Translations under genes and position numbers: made by a program
The notes under the pieces: model-generated
Told to the model about the DNA's origin: nothing
The model's input: the letters and a program-made list of their open reading frames with translations, nothing else
Databases searched by the model: none
Assembly (NCBI GenBank): GCA_016875255.1
Contig: VGRU01000010.1
Coordinates: 1-34,572, forward strand
Length of the DNA: 34,572 nucleotides
Reading direction: 5' to 3'
From: Deltaproteobacteria bacterium
Lineage (GTDB): Bacteria > Desulfobacterota > BSN033 > UBA1163
In this document: piece by piece, positions 1-8,189 of the stretch
Position numbering within the stretch: the stretch's first letter is position 1
Layout of the letters: each line of letters begins with the position of its first letter

Positions 1-478
1 TCCCCAGTTCCAATTAAGACCACCCAGAGGATGTCCACCTTCATAAGAAGGGCAGTTATGGCTCCACCTGTGATGAAAAGACGTGGAAGGTCCCAATTAA
101 TAAAAGAGATTTTGGAGCGTGCGCCTTGTTCGTGGGACTTACTGCAGAAGAAAGAGGTTGTTTGTGATAAAGGATCACTCCCGAAAAGGCCGCTATGATA
201 ATGACCAGGATGGGGTTAATCTTCAGCCCAAAGAGACCTGCGGCAATCAACGCATTGATCACATTTTTCCAGCTCTTCATAGAGGTTCTGCCAAAGGATA
301 AAGCGGCATTAGCGACAAGAGCAACAACGATGGCCTGAAGTCCATTAAATATTGAAACAACGGAGGGTAAGGTATGCGTCCTTGCATAGAGGGCGGACAG
401 GATCATCATAAAAAGGAATGCAGGAAGTCCGAATCCGGGGAAGCTCGCTACAGTGCCGCCAACTCCCCCTGCCTTCTC
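1..478 (-). pseudogene. 5'-truncated chromate transporter (ChrA/CHR family) remnant
   Basis: The minus frame 409-56 encodes a hydrophobic protein with CHR-family features: an LPxFLxM-type segment, then a GLQAIVVALVANAALSFG stretch, then a KINPILVIII helix. The same frame stays open from 410 to 478, adding GGVGGTVASFPGFGLPAF, which belongs to the family but starts in mid-domain. It is joined directly to the TAA stop of the NifX-like gene at 479-481, in the same frame. About 75 N-terminal family residues are therefore missing. Near 130-56 homology-like sequence (LFITGGAITALLMKVDILWV) continues in another frame to the window edge, suggesting a second lesion. CHR proteins are inner-membrane chromate/sulfate transporters; this copy is probably not functional. 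Confidence is good for the family, moderate for pseudogene status, since part of it lies outside the window. Confidence 0.6.
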
Positions 479-853
479 TTAATGGTTGCATCCCCCTTGG
501 TGTCCTTTGCAGCAACCATCCATAGAAAGTTCCTGGAGCCTATTTTCACCGAGCAATTGAAGATTCTCTTTCACTGTTCGGGCTCCTGTTTCATAGACCT
601 TGACACCCATAGCATTTAACTTCATCAGGGCCCCTGGTCCGATACCTCCGACGACCACTGCGCCAACCTCTTTCCCGCCCAGGGCTGAAACAGGATTGCA
701 CATGCCATGGACGTGCTGAAGATCGCTATTTTGCACCGTCACCGCCTCCTTTGTCTCCGCATCGACAAGGATAAATGCGGGGGCCGAGCCGAAATGATTG
801 TAAACCTGGCTTTCAATACCTTCATCCTTTTGAACAGCAAATCCTACTTTCAT
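479..853 (-). CDS. NifB/NifX-family Fe-Mo cofactor-binding-like protein
   Basis: 124 residues of the dinitrogenase iron-molybdenum cofactor fold (NifX/NafY/VnfX, PF02579). The N-terminus MKVGFAVQKDEGIESQVYNHFG and the central GAVVVGGIGPGAL glycine-rich segment are typical. The C-terminus is Cys/His rich (GCCKGHQGGCNH), suggesting metal binding. Such small stand-alone proteins are common in anaerobes without nitrogenase and are thought to bind Fe-S or Mo-type clusters; the function here is unknown. A clear ribosome site (GGAGAAAG) precedes ATG 853. The start overlaps the end of the DUF134 gene by 32 nt, so the two are one operon driven from the promoter at 1158-1186. No nif structural genes are nearby. 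Confidence 0.85.
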   Translation of the reverse strand: MKVGFAVQKDEGIESQVYNHFGSAPAFILVDAETKEAVTVQNSDLQHVHGMCNPVSALGGKEVGAVVVGGIGPGALMKLNAMGVKVYETGARTVKENLQLLGENRLQELSMDGCCKGHQGGCNH

Positions 854-1151
854 GACTTTCTCCTTTCTGATTGATATTCATTTCTATTCTCAGCGCCTTC
901 CCTTTGAGAAGCGCCTCTGCCACTTTGCGCCTGGCCTGGTCAAGAATTCGCCCGAATGTGGCTCGAGATATTTTCATCCTTTGCGCCGCATCCTCGTGGT
1001 AAAGCCCCTCGTAATCGGCAAGCCTTAGGGCCTCCACTTCGTCCATGTGAAGAGATACCTCTTCAAGCCTAAACAAGGGGATCCCCCTGGGCTTGAAAAA
1101 ATAAGCATTTGGCCTGCACCCCACAAACCGGCATTTTCTCGGTCTCGCCAT
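822..1151 (-). CDS. DUF134 (UPF0251) helix-turn-helix protein
   Basis: 109-residue member of the DUF134 family of putative DNA-binding proteins, which are regularly paired with NifX/NifB-like proteins as here. The start MARPRKCRFVG and the segment LHMDEVEALRLADYEGLYHEDAA are family hallmarks, followed by a sigma region 4-like helix-turn-helix (AAQRMKISRATFGRILDQARRKVAEAL). The ATG at 1151 has no Shine-Dalgarno sequence. It lies exactly where transcription from the consensus promoter at 1158-1186 should start, so the mRNA is probably leaderless. A palindrome in the promoter spacer suggests that this protein represses its own operon (inference). Confidence 0.88.
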   Translation of the reverse strand: MARPRKCRFVGCRPNAYFFKPRGIPLFRLEEVSLHMDEVEALRLADYEGLYHEDAAQRMKISRATFGRILDQARRKVAEALLKGKALRIEMNINQKGESHESRICCSKG

Positions 1152-1157
1152 AAAACA

Positions 1158-1186
1158 ATTATAAGCATATGCTCATAATTTGTCAA
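1158..1186 (-). promoter_or_regulatory. Consensus sigma-70 promoter with palindromic spacer operator
   Basis: On the minus strand TTGACA (1186-1181), a 17-nt spacer and TATAAT (1163-1158) match consensus perfectly. The spacer contains AGCATATGCT (1173-1164), a perfect 10-bp palindrome with wider dyad symmetry ATRAGCATATGCTYAT. Only six bases (TGTTTT) separate the -10 box from ATG 1151. A promoter this strong with an internal operator suggests tight repression. Confidence 0.8.
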
Positions 1187-1286
1187 GGCTTGGGGAATTT
1201 CTGGGGAATTTATAAAAGAGGGACAAACAACTTTCCAGAGTTTTGAGCTTTGCCAACGAGGAGGAAAAACGGCCTGTCCCCCTTTT

Positions 1287-2195
1287 TTAAGCAATGAGGT
1301 CGGGCCGGGGGATTTCGAATTCGCAGGGGACTCCGGTCTGGCAGAGGCCGCAGGCGGGAGGAGGGTTTTGTAATCCGTATTCCAGCCGTTTTGCTTTTAA
1401 TGGCTCGGAATTGATGTATTCGTTGCATCTATCCTTATCATGACCTTCTTCCGTGATGGCTCCGGCAGGACATCTCGGGATGCACTTCCCGCATTTTTCA
1501 TTCCGGAAGAAAAGGCAGTTTTCTTTATGATGGCCATACTTCCTCTCGCTCGGGGTCAGTTTCAAAAGGGTGACGACACTTCCTATTCGGACGGCCATCC
1601 CTTTTGGAGTAATCAATCCATCGTTGAGGCTGAAAGTCCCAAGACCGCAGGTGTAGGCCGCATGGCGCTCCGACCAGGGAGAAGCCCAGCCCACCTTTTC
1701 ATCCCGGAAGTATCTAAATGCAGGCATCAGGAGAGGGGCGATAGCCACAAACCCCAAATCCTCGAGAAATCCCACGACATGTCTTCGCAAGGCGCCATTG
1801 CAGACCTCGCCGAAATCCCTTGTGTAGGCCCAGAGTTTGGAAGGAAATTTTTCTTCTTTGCGGTTGCTTTTCCGGGTGTCCTCGGCTGCGGGTAAGATCC
1901 ATGAAATGACGCTAATCTGTTCTACCTCCGACAGAAGGAGCTCTCTACCTTTCTCCTTTAAGGCGGCAGCGATGATCTCTCTCGGAGTAAGGTGGAATGA
2001 ACCGATGAGGGACTTAAATTGAAAGAAGAGCGGATCGGTCCCAGAGGCAAACCCGACCAGAGGCTCTTCCCAGTAGAGGCCATTATCCAGTTGGGTTCTC
2101 CGGTTCTGGTTATTCTCGTTAATGAAGTTCCTAATGAGCTGTTCGAGGACCTCATTTGGATTTTTTAGAAAGACAACCTTTTCCTCTTTTGTCAT
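1287..2195 (-). CDS. QueG/reductive dehalogenase-like 4Fe-4S protein
   Basis: 302-residue soluble iron-sulfur protein of the epoxyqueuosine reductase (QueG)-like family found in many anaerobes. The central region (GALRRHVVGFLEDLGFVAIAP ... WSERHAAYTCGLGTFSLNDGLITPKG) corresponds to the family's corrinoid/substrate-binding part. The C-terminus has two cluster motifs, CGKCIPRCPAGAI and CGLCQTGVPCE. The protein is shorter than true QueG and has a divergent N-terminus, so an epoxyqueuosine substrate is unproven; reductive chemistry on another substrate is equally possible. The start ATG 2195 has an AGGAG site (AGGAGAAAACG). It appears monocistronic, separated from the scaffold gene upstream by a repeat-filled gap. 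Confidence 0.75.
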   Translation of the reverse strand: MTKEEKVVFLKNPNEVLEQLIRNFINENNQNRRTQLDNGLYWEEPLVGFASGTDPLFFQFKSLIGSFHLTPREIIAAALKEKGRELLLSEVEQISVISWILPAAEDTRKSNRKEEKFPSKLWAYTRDFGEVCNGALRRHVVGFLEDLGFVAIAPLLMPAFRYFRDEKVGWASPWSERHAAYTCGLGTFSLNDGLITPKGMAVRIGSVVTLLKLTPSERKYGHHKENCLFFRNEKCGKCIPRCPAGAITEEGHDKDRCNEYINSEPLKAKRLEYGLQNPPPACGLCQTGVPCEFEIPRPDLIA

Positions 2196-2216
2196 CGTTT
2201 TCTCCTGTTATTTTTT

Positions 2217-2295
2217 ATCCCGATTTCTTAATTCTCTGATATCCCTATATCCTGTTATCCTGCATCCTGATCTCCTGGTTTCCTGATACCCTTTG
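2217..2295. repeat. Degenerate 7-8 bp TCCTGATA-type tandem repeat
   Basis: The gap between the scaffold and QueG-like genes holds at least five successive units near 2240-2292 (TCCTGTTA, TCCTGCA, TCCTGATC, TCCTGGTT, TCCTGATA). The same unit forms the palindromic arrays on both sides of lexA. No coding potential was seen. Confidence 0.6.
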
Positions 2296-2298
2296 GGG

Positions 2299-2721
2299 CT
2301 AATCCTTCTCCATCTCTTTTGAGTCAAAGCCGCCCTTTTCATGAATTCCCGCCAATTTGCAACGGTATTCCTCGATGGCCAGTTTTAATGCATCCGTGGC
2401 TAAGGTGAAACAGGGAACTTTCTCTTTTGGCAACTGGGAGAGGACCTCCCTGGATGTCTCCTCTGATATTTTCAGGGCCTCATCCAGAGTGGCTCCTTTG
2501 ATTCGCTCGGTTAAGATGGAACTCGTTGCAATGGCGGCCCCACAACCAAAAGTTTTAAAGGTTGCCTCGGCGATTTTATTGTCATTGATCCTGATGAACA
2601 TCTGCATGATATCGCCGCAGGAGGCATTGCCTACGGTTCCAACCCCATCTGCATCGGAGATCTCCCCGACATTTTTAGGGTTCTGAAAATGGTCGATTAA
2701 AAATTTCGGATACTTTGTCAT
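2299..2721 (-). CDS. IscU/NifU-type Fe-S cluster scaffold protein
   Basis: 140-residue scaffold on which Fe-S clusters are assembled before transfer to apoproteins. The three conserved cysteines are visible in GNASCGD, FGCGAAIATSS and EEYRCKLAG, together with the Asp of the first motif. The start MTKYPKFLIDHFQNPKNVG matches the family; a 16-codon upstream extension (from 2769) has no homology and is rejected. A GGGG site lies about 6 nt before ATG 2721. Its upstream neighbour is serine acetyltransferase, which supplies the cysteine precursor and is often found with iscS/iscU. No cysteine desulfurase is in the window. Confidence 0.9.
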   Translation of the reverse strand: MTKYPKFLIDHFQNPKNVGEISDADGVGTVGNASCGDIMQMFIRINDNKIAEATFKTFGCGAAIATSSILTERIKGATLDEALKISEETSREVLSQLPKEKVPCFTLATDALKLAIEEYRCKLAGIHEKGGFDSKEMEKD

Positions 2722-2785
2722 GTTTACCCCGTTAGAAAGCCCCGCTGCTTGCCCCGTTAGATGGTCCAAGATTTTCTAACAGGGG

Positions 2786-3463
2786 TCACTCCTCACTCGG
2801 AATGGTTTTACTGTTTTGATCCTCTATGCGCTCCAGACGTTTGACCCTCTCTTCCAATTTGCCGTGAAGCTGGAGAAGCATCTTCATAATATCGGACAGC
2901 GGGTCCGGAAGATTCCCATGTTCGAAATCAAGATCCAATTTTTCAGGGGTGAGGGACTCAACAATGCGACCCGGAACACCGACCACCGTCGCACCGGGTG
3001 GAACGGCCTTAACCACCACAGAGCCAGACCCAATTTTTGCTCCATCCCCGATCGTGATCGCTCCCAGGATGGTGGAGTTCGACCCCACAATGACACGGTT
3101 TCCGAGGGTGGGGTGGCGTTTCTTCTTTTCAAGGGTGGTGCCTCCGAAGACCACGCCTTTATAAATGAGGCAGTCATCTCCAATCTCAGTAGTTTCCCCG
3201 ATTACCACTCCCATGCCATGGTCAATGAAGAGCCGCTTACCGATCTTTGCGCCCGGATGGATCTCAATACCCGTCAAGCTCCGGTTGAGTTGAGAGATCA
3301 GTCGGGCAGTGGTGTGCCATTTTTTCTTATATAAAAAATGCGCAATACGGTGAAACCAGATAGCGTGAAGGCCCGGATAGCAGAGGAGGATCTCCACATA
3401 ATTTTTAGCAGCAGGGTCTCTCTCTCTAATCGTCCGAATATCTTCTCTCAATTGCTCCCACAT
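2786..3463 (-). CDS. cysE: Serine O-acetyltransferase
   Basis: 225 residues. It makes O-acetylserine from serine and acetyl-CoA, the first step of cysteine synthesis. The N-terminal helical region ([19 protein letters not shown]) is followed by a left-handed beta-helix of hexapeptide repeats ([23 protein letters not shown], then [27 protein letters not shown]). The catalytic [12 protein letters not shown] motif is intact. The length fits the short bacterial EpsC/CysE type. A charged coiled tail ([18 protein letters not shown]) extends past the usual end. It probably forms an operon with the Fe-S scaffold (64 nt apart), linking cysteine supply to cluster assembly. Confidence 0.93.
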   Translation of the reverse strand: MWEQLREDIRTIRERDPAAKNYVEILLCYPGLHAIWFHRIAHFLYKKKWHTTARLISQLNRSLTGIEIHPGAKIGKRLFIDHGMGVVIGETTEIGDDCLIYKGVVFGGTTLEKKKRHPTLGNRVIVGSNSTILGAITIGDGAKIGSGSVVVKAVPPGATVVGVPGRIVESLTPEKLDLDFEHGNLPDPLSDIMKMLLQLHGKLEERVKRLERIEDQNSKTIPSEE

Positions 3464-3543
3464 GATACCCTTCCACTCTTAATGGCCATATTCAACAAAA
3501 ATTCTAACCCACAAATGAGACTAAATCCAATGTAATTCGTACG

Positions 3544-3620
3544 ACAATGAACGTTAAACGATGAACGATGAACAATTCATCGAGTTTTTTGTTCATTGTT
3601 CGTTGTCCATTGTTCATTGT
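3544..3620. repeat. Long imperfect palindrome of AACAATG-like heptamers
   Basis: Arms 3544-3575 and 3589-3620 are inverted repeats of 32 nt, 25 positions pairing. Each arm is itself built of 7-nt units (AACGATG/AACAATG). It lies just past the polyferredoxin stop codon (3625) and could fold as a transcript-end hairpin for that operon. Confidence 0.7.
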
Positions 3621-3624
3621 GTCT

Positions 3625-5244
3625 TTACAGGAATCCCTTTGGTTTTTGAGGCTGGGGGTTCTTTTCGTCTTTCTTTCCGCTCTCGACCTTAAATCCGGAT
3701 TCTTCGAGAATGAATTTGTCGTCGCCAGGGTCGGCCTTGAACTCGAGCTGGAGTTTCTTGGCCTCCTTGACATAAGACCCCTCTTTGAGACGAATCTCTC
3801 CGTCGGGCACGACGACGATGGCCGATTCTCCGAGGACAGGACATCTCTGCTCGCAAAACCCGCAGCCGTTGCACTTCGAAGCGATGACGACAGGCCGGCG
3901 ATATCCCTCGATAGGACGGAAAACGATTGCATTGTATGGACAGATCTCGTCACAGATCAGGCAGATCTTGTTTTGAGCCCAGACCAAGCACTTTTCCTTG
4001 AGTAAGATGGCGGTTCCCACTTTGGCATGGTTCTTCTCCTCAAGGGAGACGGAGCGGATGGCCTGGGTGGGGCAGACCTTTCCGCAGACATTGCAATTCT
4101 GGTCACAGGGAGCCAGGCGGAGGTCCATCTTCGGAGTCCAGAGCCCTGAGAAACCCGATTCCCAGAGGCAGGGTTGAAGCGTATTGGTGAGGCAGGACTT
4201 CATGCACTCTCCACATCGTATGCAGGTACGCAGGAATTCCGTTTCCGGGATGGCGCCTGGGGGACGTATGAGATTGTGTTTACCCTGAAGCGGAGTGAAG
4301 GGAGTTTGCGTGGCTAAAAATCCAACCCCCAATCCTCCCGCAACGGAATAGATGAACCCCCTACGAGAAAGATCGATCTTCGAATATTCGCCACCGATGG
4401 AAAGGGAAGCAGGGAAGGTGATAGCATTCTGCGGGCAGACATTCACGCAGGTTCGGCACTGGAAGCATTCCCGTAATCGGGTCTTTGTTGGATCTTCTGG
4501 GATAGCTCCCATGGGACAATTCTTCCGGCATTTCATACATTCATTGCACTCCTCGCTTACCCTCCGTTTGAAAATTCCCAGCGGAGAAATAAGGCTGAGC
4601 ATTGCTCCAAGGGGGCAGAGATAGCGGCACCAGAATCGTGGTGCGATCAGGTTAAGCGCTATAATTCCTCCGAAGATGAGGAGCGTGATAGCGGACATAT
4701 AAAATACGGGTTGAAAAATATGTAAGTGAGAGAGGGAGACCCATCCCAGACCTTTAAATAATGGACGCATCAGATCGAGAAAAAGGTTCATCAACGTAAT
4801 TGCCAGAGGATAGAGGAAGAATGTGTAAAAGCGGGTCAGGAGGGCGATGGGATCCATGAGAAAAGCAAGAGACAGGCCGGTGATTGCGGCCATAATGAAA
4901 ACGATTAGCAAAAAGTATTTTGTTTTTCTGAGGCTCGATTCGATGGTTAAGCTTTTCTGTTTTTTTCTTTTGAAGAGAAGGAGGTCGAGGAAGTCAATCG
5001 AAACACCCATGGGGCAGACATAGGCACAGAAAAACCTGCCGATCATCAGTGTGGCTCCGATCGTCACAAGGGCCCAGAGAGCCCGGCCAATGATCTCCCT
5101 TGAGGCAAAAATAGCATTCAGCCCTAAGAGGGGATCGAGCCGGAGATAGATATCTGCCGGAAACCAGTCCGGAAGTTTATATGTGGCAAAAAGGAAAAGG
5201 AGCGAAAATAGAAGCAGGGAGAGGGCCTGAACGATCGTCCTCAT
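3625..5244 (-). CDS. NapH-like membrane polyferredoxin
   Basis: 539 residues. The N-terminal half has about five membrane helices carrying two NapH/RnfD-associated motifs, FCAYVCPMG and WCRYLCPLG, which in NapH-type proteins take part in quinol-linked electron transfer. The soluble part holds about six ferredoxin-like Cys clusters: CNECMKCRKNCP, CFQCRTCVNVCP, CIRCGECMKSC, CDQNCNVCGKVCP, CLICDEICP, CNGCGFCEQRCP. A Tat-like SRRGF motif sits between the membrane part and the later clusters (residues about 290-300), as in MauM/NapG, so this reads as a NapH-NapG fusion. It likely passes electrons between the quinone pool and a periplasmic or membrane partner. Its ATG overlaps the stop of the DUF362 gene (ATGA), so the two are translationally coupled. 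The substrate is unknown. Confidence 0.85.
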   Translation of the reverse strand: MRTIVQALSLLLFSLLFLFATYKLPDWFPADIYLRLDPLLGLNAIFASREIIGRALWALVTIGATLMIGRFFCAYVCPMGVSIDFLDLLLFKRKKQKSLTIESSLRKTKYFLLIVFIMAAITGLSLAFLMDPIALLTRFYTFFLYPLAITLMNLFLDLMRPLFKGLGWVSLSHLHIFQPVFYMSAITLLIFGGIIALNLIAPRFWCRYLCPLGAMLSLISPLGIFKRRVSEECNECMKCRKNCPMGAIPEDPTKTRLRECFQCRTCVNVCPQNAITFPASLSIGGEYSKIDLSRRGFIYSVAGGLGVGFLATQTPFTPLQGKHNLIRPPGAIPETEFLRTCIRCGECMKSCLTNTLQPCLWESGFSGLWTPKMDLRLAPCDQNCNVCGKVCPTQAIRSVSLEEKNHAKVGTAILLKEKCLVWAQNKICLICDEICPYNAIVFRPIEGYRRPVVIASKCNGCGFCEQRCPVLGESAIVVVPDGEIRLKEGSYVKEAKKLQLEFKADPGDDKFILEESGFKVESGKKDEKNPQPQKPKGFL

Positions 5245-6164
5245 GCGGTTTCCTTATGAATCTTAAGCTGATCCATATCAATCTTTCCCAGACCCTGCTG
5301 GTGAGCGATGAGCAGGTGCTCCACCTGACGGCCCTTAAAGCTCCGGCCATACCAGGGGGTGATGGTGACCCCATAGGAGTCCACGGCTACAGGGTCGGCT
5401 CCGGCGATGACGAGATCGAGTTTTTTCACTTCCCCCGGGCCTCCGGGGCCGCCGGTAGTCAGAGCCCGAGTGGCATCGAGGATCGTTAACTGAGGCTTGA
5501 TGACCGTTGCGAGATCGGCCAGAGCCTGATTGATATTGACCCTGGAATGAAAGATTCCCCTGTCCCAGATCAGACCCATCAACCCTTTGATGCCGAGGCT
5601 TACGCCCGTTGCGGAGTGGGATTTTGCAACGGGAATATTGATCAGGAGATCGCATTCTAACACTTCCTGGATGACCTCCACCCGGTCCAATACCTTCCCC
5701 TGCGGGATCTTGATCTCTTTAAAGAACTTCCTTTCTTGGAAAGCCTGTACATGGGCACCAGAGATATTCTTGCATGCCTCACGAATGCCGGATCTTTCAA
5801 GGCAGAGTTCTGCCCGGTGCAGGGTGTGATCCAGTATTAAAACTTGCCGGGCCCCTGCTTGAATGCAGGCCTCAGCCACAGGGGCGACGACCATGGGATG
5901 AGTGGTTGCGCCGAACTCAGGCGTTCTGGCAAAGGACATGTTGGGTTTTAGAACGACCCGGTGTCCTTTTTTGACAAAACGGGAGATCCCTCCCAATGCT
6001 TCCAGAGCCTTTTTTGTAGCGGCAGCAGGTTCTCCAGAGATCACGACAAGGTCATAGTCTTCTTTGGCATGCAAAAAGGGAGGATTACCCGAAAAAGCTA
6101 ATGTAGCTCCGGCCATCGCCGTTTTGAGGAACCTACGCCGAGTTATTTTTTGATGAGTATGCAC
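5241..6164 (-). CDS. Tat-exported DUF362 protein
   Basis: 307 residues with a twin-arginine signal (ITRRRFLKTAMAGATLAFSG) and a DUF362 domain (VVLKPNMSFARTPEFGATTHP; INIPVAKSHSATGVSLGIKGLMG). DUF362 proteins are usually found with ferredoxin domains; here the ferredoxin part is supplied by the coupled polyferredoxin, whose start overlaps this stop by 4 nt. The pair is probably one exported/membrane redox unit. Related DUF362 proteins occur beside NapH/MauM-like proteins in many anaerobes, but none has a reaction known to me. Confidence 0.82.
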   Translation of the reverse strand: MHTHQKITRRRFLKTAMAGATLAFSGNPPFLHAKEDYDLVVISGEPAAATKKALEALGGISRFVKKGHRVVLKPNMSFARTPEFGATTHPMVVAPVAEACIQAGARQVLILDHTLHRAELCLERSGIREACKNISGAHVQAFQERKFFKEIKIPQGKVLDRVEVIQEVLECDLLINIPVAKSHSATGVSLGIKGLMGLIWDRGIFHSRVNINQALADLATVIKPQLTILDATRALTTGGPGGPGEVKKLDLVIAGADPVAVDSYGVTITPWYGRSFKGRQVEHLLIAHQQGLGKIDMDQLKIHKETA

Positions 6165-6210
6165 GAAACACTCCTTTTGTAATGCTTTAATTCTTTGAAA
6201 AAAGCTTCTT

Positions 6211-6316
6211 AAAATCCCTCCCCACCTCCCAAAGGGAGGAGAAATAATTCCCTCTTTAGCAAAGAAGGATGATAAAAAGTCCTCCCCTTTGGCAAAGGGG
6301 AGTTAGAGGGGATTTT
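6211..6316. repeat. Dispersed G/C-run palindromic repeat
   Basis: AAAATCCCTCCCC at 6211 is mirrored by GGGGATTTT ending at 6316. Between them are nested hairpins (CCTCCCAAAGGGAGG; TCCCCTTTGGCAAAGGGGA). This class of AAATCCCC-type palindrome is widespread in Desulfobacterota-like genomes (general knowledge). Its place between the aldo/keto reductase and DUF362 genes may make it a terminator. Confidence 0.65.
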
Positions 6317-6342
6317 GTCAAAATATTTTCACTCAATTGGAG

Positions 6343-7548
6343 TTACCCAACGAACTCCGATGGAACATTCCTCAAGCGAACAATGTCCCTGATTTTGCCG
6401 GGCACGTTGAACCCGATGGAGCATTTCACCGGACAGTAAGAGCAGTCCTCACAAACCCTATCGGGAAGATCGAGCGACACGAGCAAATCCTGAGCATGTG
6501 CCAGATTTCGATAGTCGTAAGTATACATGTATGCCCGCATCAGATCAGGGATGGGAAGATGCTCCGGGCATTGCCCCAAACATTGCCCGCAACCCTGGCA
6601 GTATAATCCGCGGATGGAGGCTTCCTTCTGCAGCTCTATTTTTTCTGGTTCAGTGAGAGTCAGGTCGTCCATAATGGATAGATCGATCTCTATATGTTCG
6701 AAGGCAGTAAACCCGGCAATCACCGTATGAACGTTCGGATCCTGAAGCATCCATTTGAAAGAAGCGGGGATATTCTTGACTGTCGGTGGTTGCTGGGAAA
6801 TACCCCGGACCGCTTTCATGCCGACAATTCCAATACCCGTCTGAGAGGCTCTGGCAATTGCTTTTCTCACTTCCTGATAATGTTTCTGTTTGAAGGTATA
6901 GGAGGTCAGAATGACATCATGGACTTTCGAATCAGTTACGGCATCAATGACCTCCGGCTCGTTTGAATGGGTGGAGACACCGGAGAATCGTATTTTCCCG
7001 TCTTTCTTTGCCTGTTCGAACGCTTTGAGAATTGGTTCATACATGACCGATTCTTTTCTGGATACCCCATGTTGATAGAGGATATCCACGTAGTCGATGC
7101 CTAACCGCTTCAAACTGATATCCAGTCTCTTAAGAAACTCTTCGGTGGTTGCTCCTTCCTGATAGAGACCTGTTGTTCGATTCTGAGGAAGATTTATCTT
7201 AGTGGCAATATAGTATGAGTCCCTTGGCCGCCCCTTAATCACTCCTCCAATGGTTTCCTCATTTCGGCCTTGCATATAGCCGTGAGCTGTGTCCAGAAGC
7301 AGGATGCCCGAATTCAGGGCCGTCCGGATGATGTTAGGATTATCGGTGAGCATGACTCCCATATTGATGACAGGGAGCTTCAGCCCTGTTTTTCCCAGAG
7401 TGCGGTAGATCATCTTCCTCTCTTTTCCTTTTGCCTCAACAACTCTTACGTCCTGTTTCATGTCGAGTGGAGGGAGAAAAAAGAGTCCGCCAAACCCCGC
7501 CAAAGTTGACTTCATGAAATCTCTTCTTCCGATTAACTTTTTAATCAT
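6343..7548 (-). CDS. Tat-exported aldo/keto reductase with C-terminal ferredoxin domain
   Basis: 401 residues. A twin-arginine signal (GRRDFMKSTLAGFGGL) precedes an aldo/keto reductase barrel (YRTLGKTGLKLPVINMG; LLDTAHGYMQGRNEETIGG with the catalytic Asp/Tyr; YIATKINLP with the Lys; YVDILYQHGVS in the His position). The C-terminus has two 4Fe-4S-type motifs, CQGCGQCLGQCP and CEDCSYCPVKC. The last 23 residues, GFNVPGKIRDIVRLRNVPSE plus three, are repeated almost exactly by a remnant at 9216-9287. Cofactor and substrate are unknown; such proteins are common in anaerobes and may act on quinones or aldehydes outside the cytoplasm. Confidence 0.87.
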   Translation of the reverse strand: MIKKLIGRRDFMKSTLAGFGGLFFLPPLDMKQDVRVVEAKGKERKMIYRTLGKTGLKLPVINMGVMLTDNPNIIRTALNSGILLLDTAHGYMQGRNEETIGGVIKGRPRDSYYIATKINLPQNRTTGLYQEGATTEEFLKRLDISLKRLGIDYVDILYQHGVSRKESVMYEPILKAFEQAKKDGKIRFSGVSTHSNEPEVIDAVTDSKVHDVILTSYTFKQKHYQEVRKAIARASQTGIGIVGMKAVRGISQQPPTVKNIPASFKWMLQDPNVHTVIAGFTAFEHIEIDLSIMDDLTLTEPEKIELQKEASIRGLYCQGCGQCLGQCPEHLPIPDLMRAYMYTYDYRNLAHAQDLLVSLDLPDRVCEDCSYCPVKCSIGFNVPGKIRDIVRLRNVPSEFVG

Positions 7549-7571
7549 GGATTCTCTCTTTGTTAAAAAAT

Positions 7572-7931
7572 TTACCCTCGATGTACACGAAAGCCATCGT
7601 GCTCTAAAATAACAAGCCTTCCTTTGACGGATGCAAGGTCAAACTTCTCAAAGAAGCGTTCCAATGCCCTTTTGACGTCTGACAGCAAAGGAGGGTGAAT
7701 GCGAATTCTGATGATGCCATGATGGATAGAAGGCGGATAGAGTAAGATGTTGCTGAAGTGTTTATCAAAGGTCAACAACGCCCTTTCCTGTTCGGAGGCT
7801 AATTTGATGATCAAGGAGTCCGTGGCAGCGAAGAGGTTTGCCTCATGAACAGTTGTTACATTGAAACCTTTATTCCTGATAAAATCGACAATAGCAGGGG
7901 GAATGTTTTCATCCGCTAAGAATTTCATCAT
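7572..7931 (-). CDS. DUF5615 PIN-like toxin
   Basis: 119 residues of the PIN-like DUF5615 (Mut7-C-like) family, predicted ribonucleases. The acidic pattern is visible: FLADENIP near the N-terminus, the Asp of TDSLII, and LLTFDKHFSNI. It is downstream of and overlaps the DUF433 gene by 4 nt (ATGA), the usual antitoxin-first arrangement. RNase activity is inferred from the family. Confidence 0.85.
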   Translation of the reverse strand: MMKFLADENIPPAIVDFIRNKGFNVTTVHEANLFAATDSLIIKLASEQERALLTFDKHFSNILLYPPSIHHGIIRIRIHPPLLSDVKRALERFFEKFDLASVKGRLVILEHDGFRVHRG

Positions 7932-8173
7932 TGGCGGGCTGTCTCAAATGGTATGTATTCTGTGTTCCGAATGAGGCTGGCGGCATAGTGGAGACAGGCT
8001 TCAACATCTTGCTTCGTCAGTTGAGGATAATATTCTTGGATGATGCGTTCCGGGGTCATGCCTGTTTCGAGAAGTTCGAGAACCAGGTAGACCATGATTC
8101 GGGTGTTCTTAATACAGGGCTGCCCGTGACAAATATGGGGGTCAACTACGATTCGTTCTGTTAGGTTGCCCAT
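7928..8173 (-). CDS. DUF433 antitoxin
   Basis: 81 residues of DUF433, a small helix-turn-helix antitoxin family. Hallmarks are RIVVDPHICHGQPCIKNTRI and the segment GMTPERIIQEYYPQLTKQDVEACLHYA. The ATG at 8173 has a good Shine-Dalgarno sequence (GAGGTGA, 4 nt spacing). The promoter directly upstream carries a perfect 16-bp palindrome over its -10 box, as expected for autorepression by antitoxin or toxin-antitoxin complex. Confidence 0.88.
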   Translation of the reverse strand: MGNLTERIVVDPHICHGQPCIKNTRIMVYLVLELLETGMTPERIIQEYYPQLTKQDVEACLHYAASLIRNTEYIPFETARQ

Positions 8174-8189
8174 CGAGTCACCTCAATCC

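Noticed and set aside
479..853. Nitrogenase cluster
   Set aside because: The NifX-like protein stands alone with DUF134; no nifHDKEN or nifB radical SAM gene is in the window.
1264..1289. Terminator after the QueG-like gene
   Set aside because: A T/A run is present but no convincing stem precedes it.
2722..2769. N-terminal extension of the Fe-S scaffold (MDHLTGQAAGLSNGVN)
   Set aside because: Not homologous to the family; the region is a GGGGCAAGCAGCGGGG-type repeat and the family start is ATG 2721.
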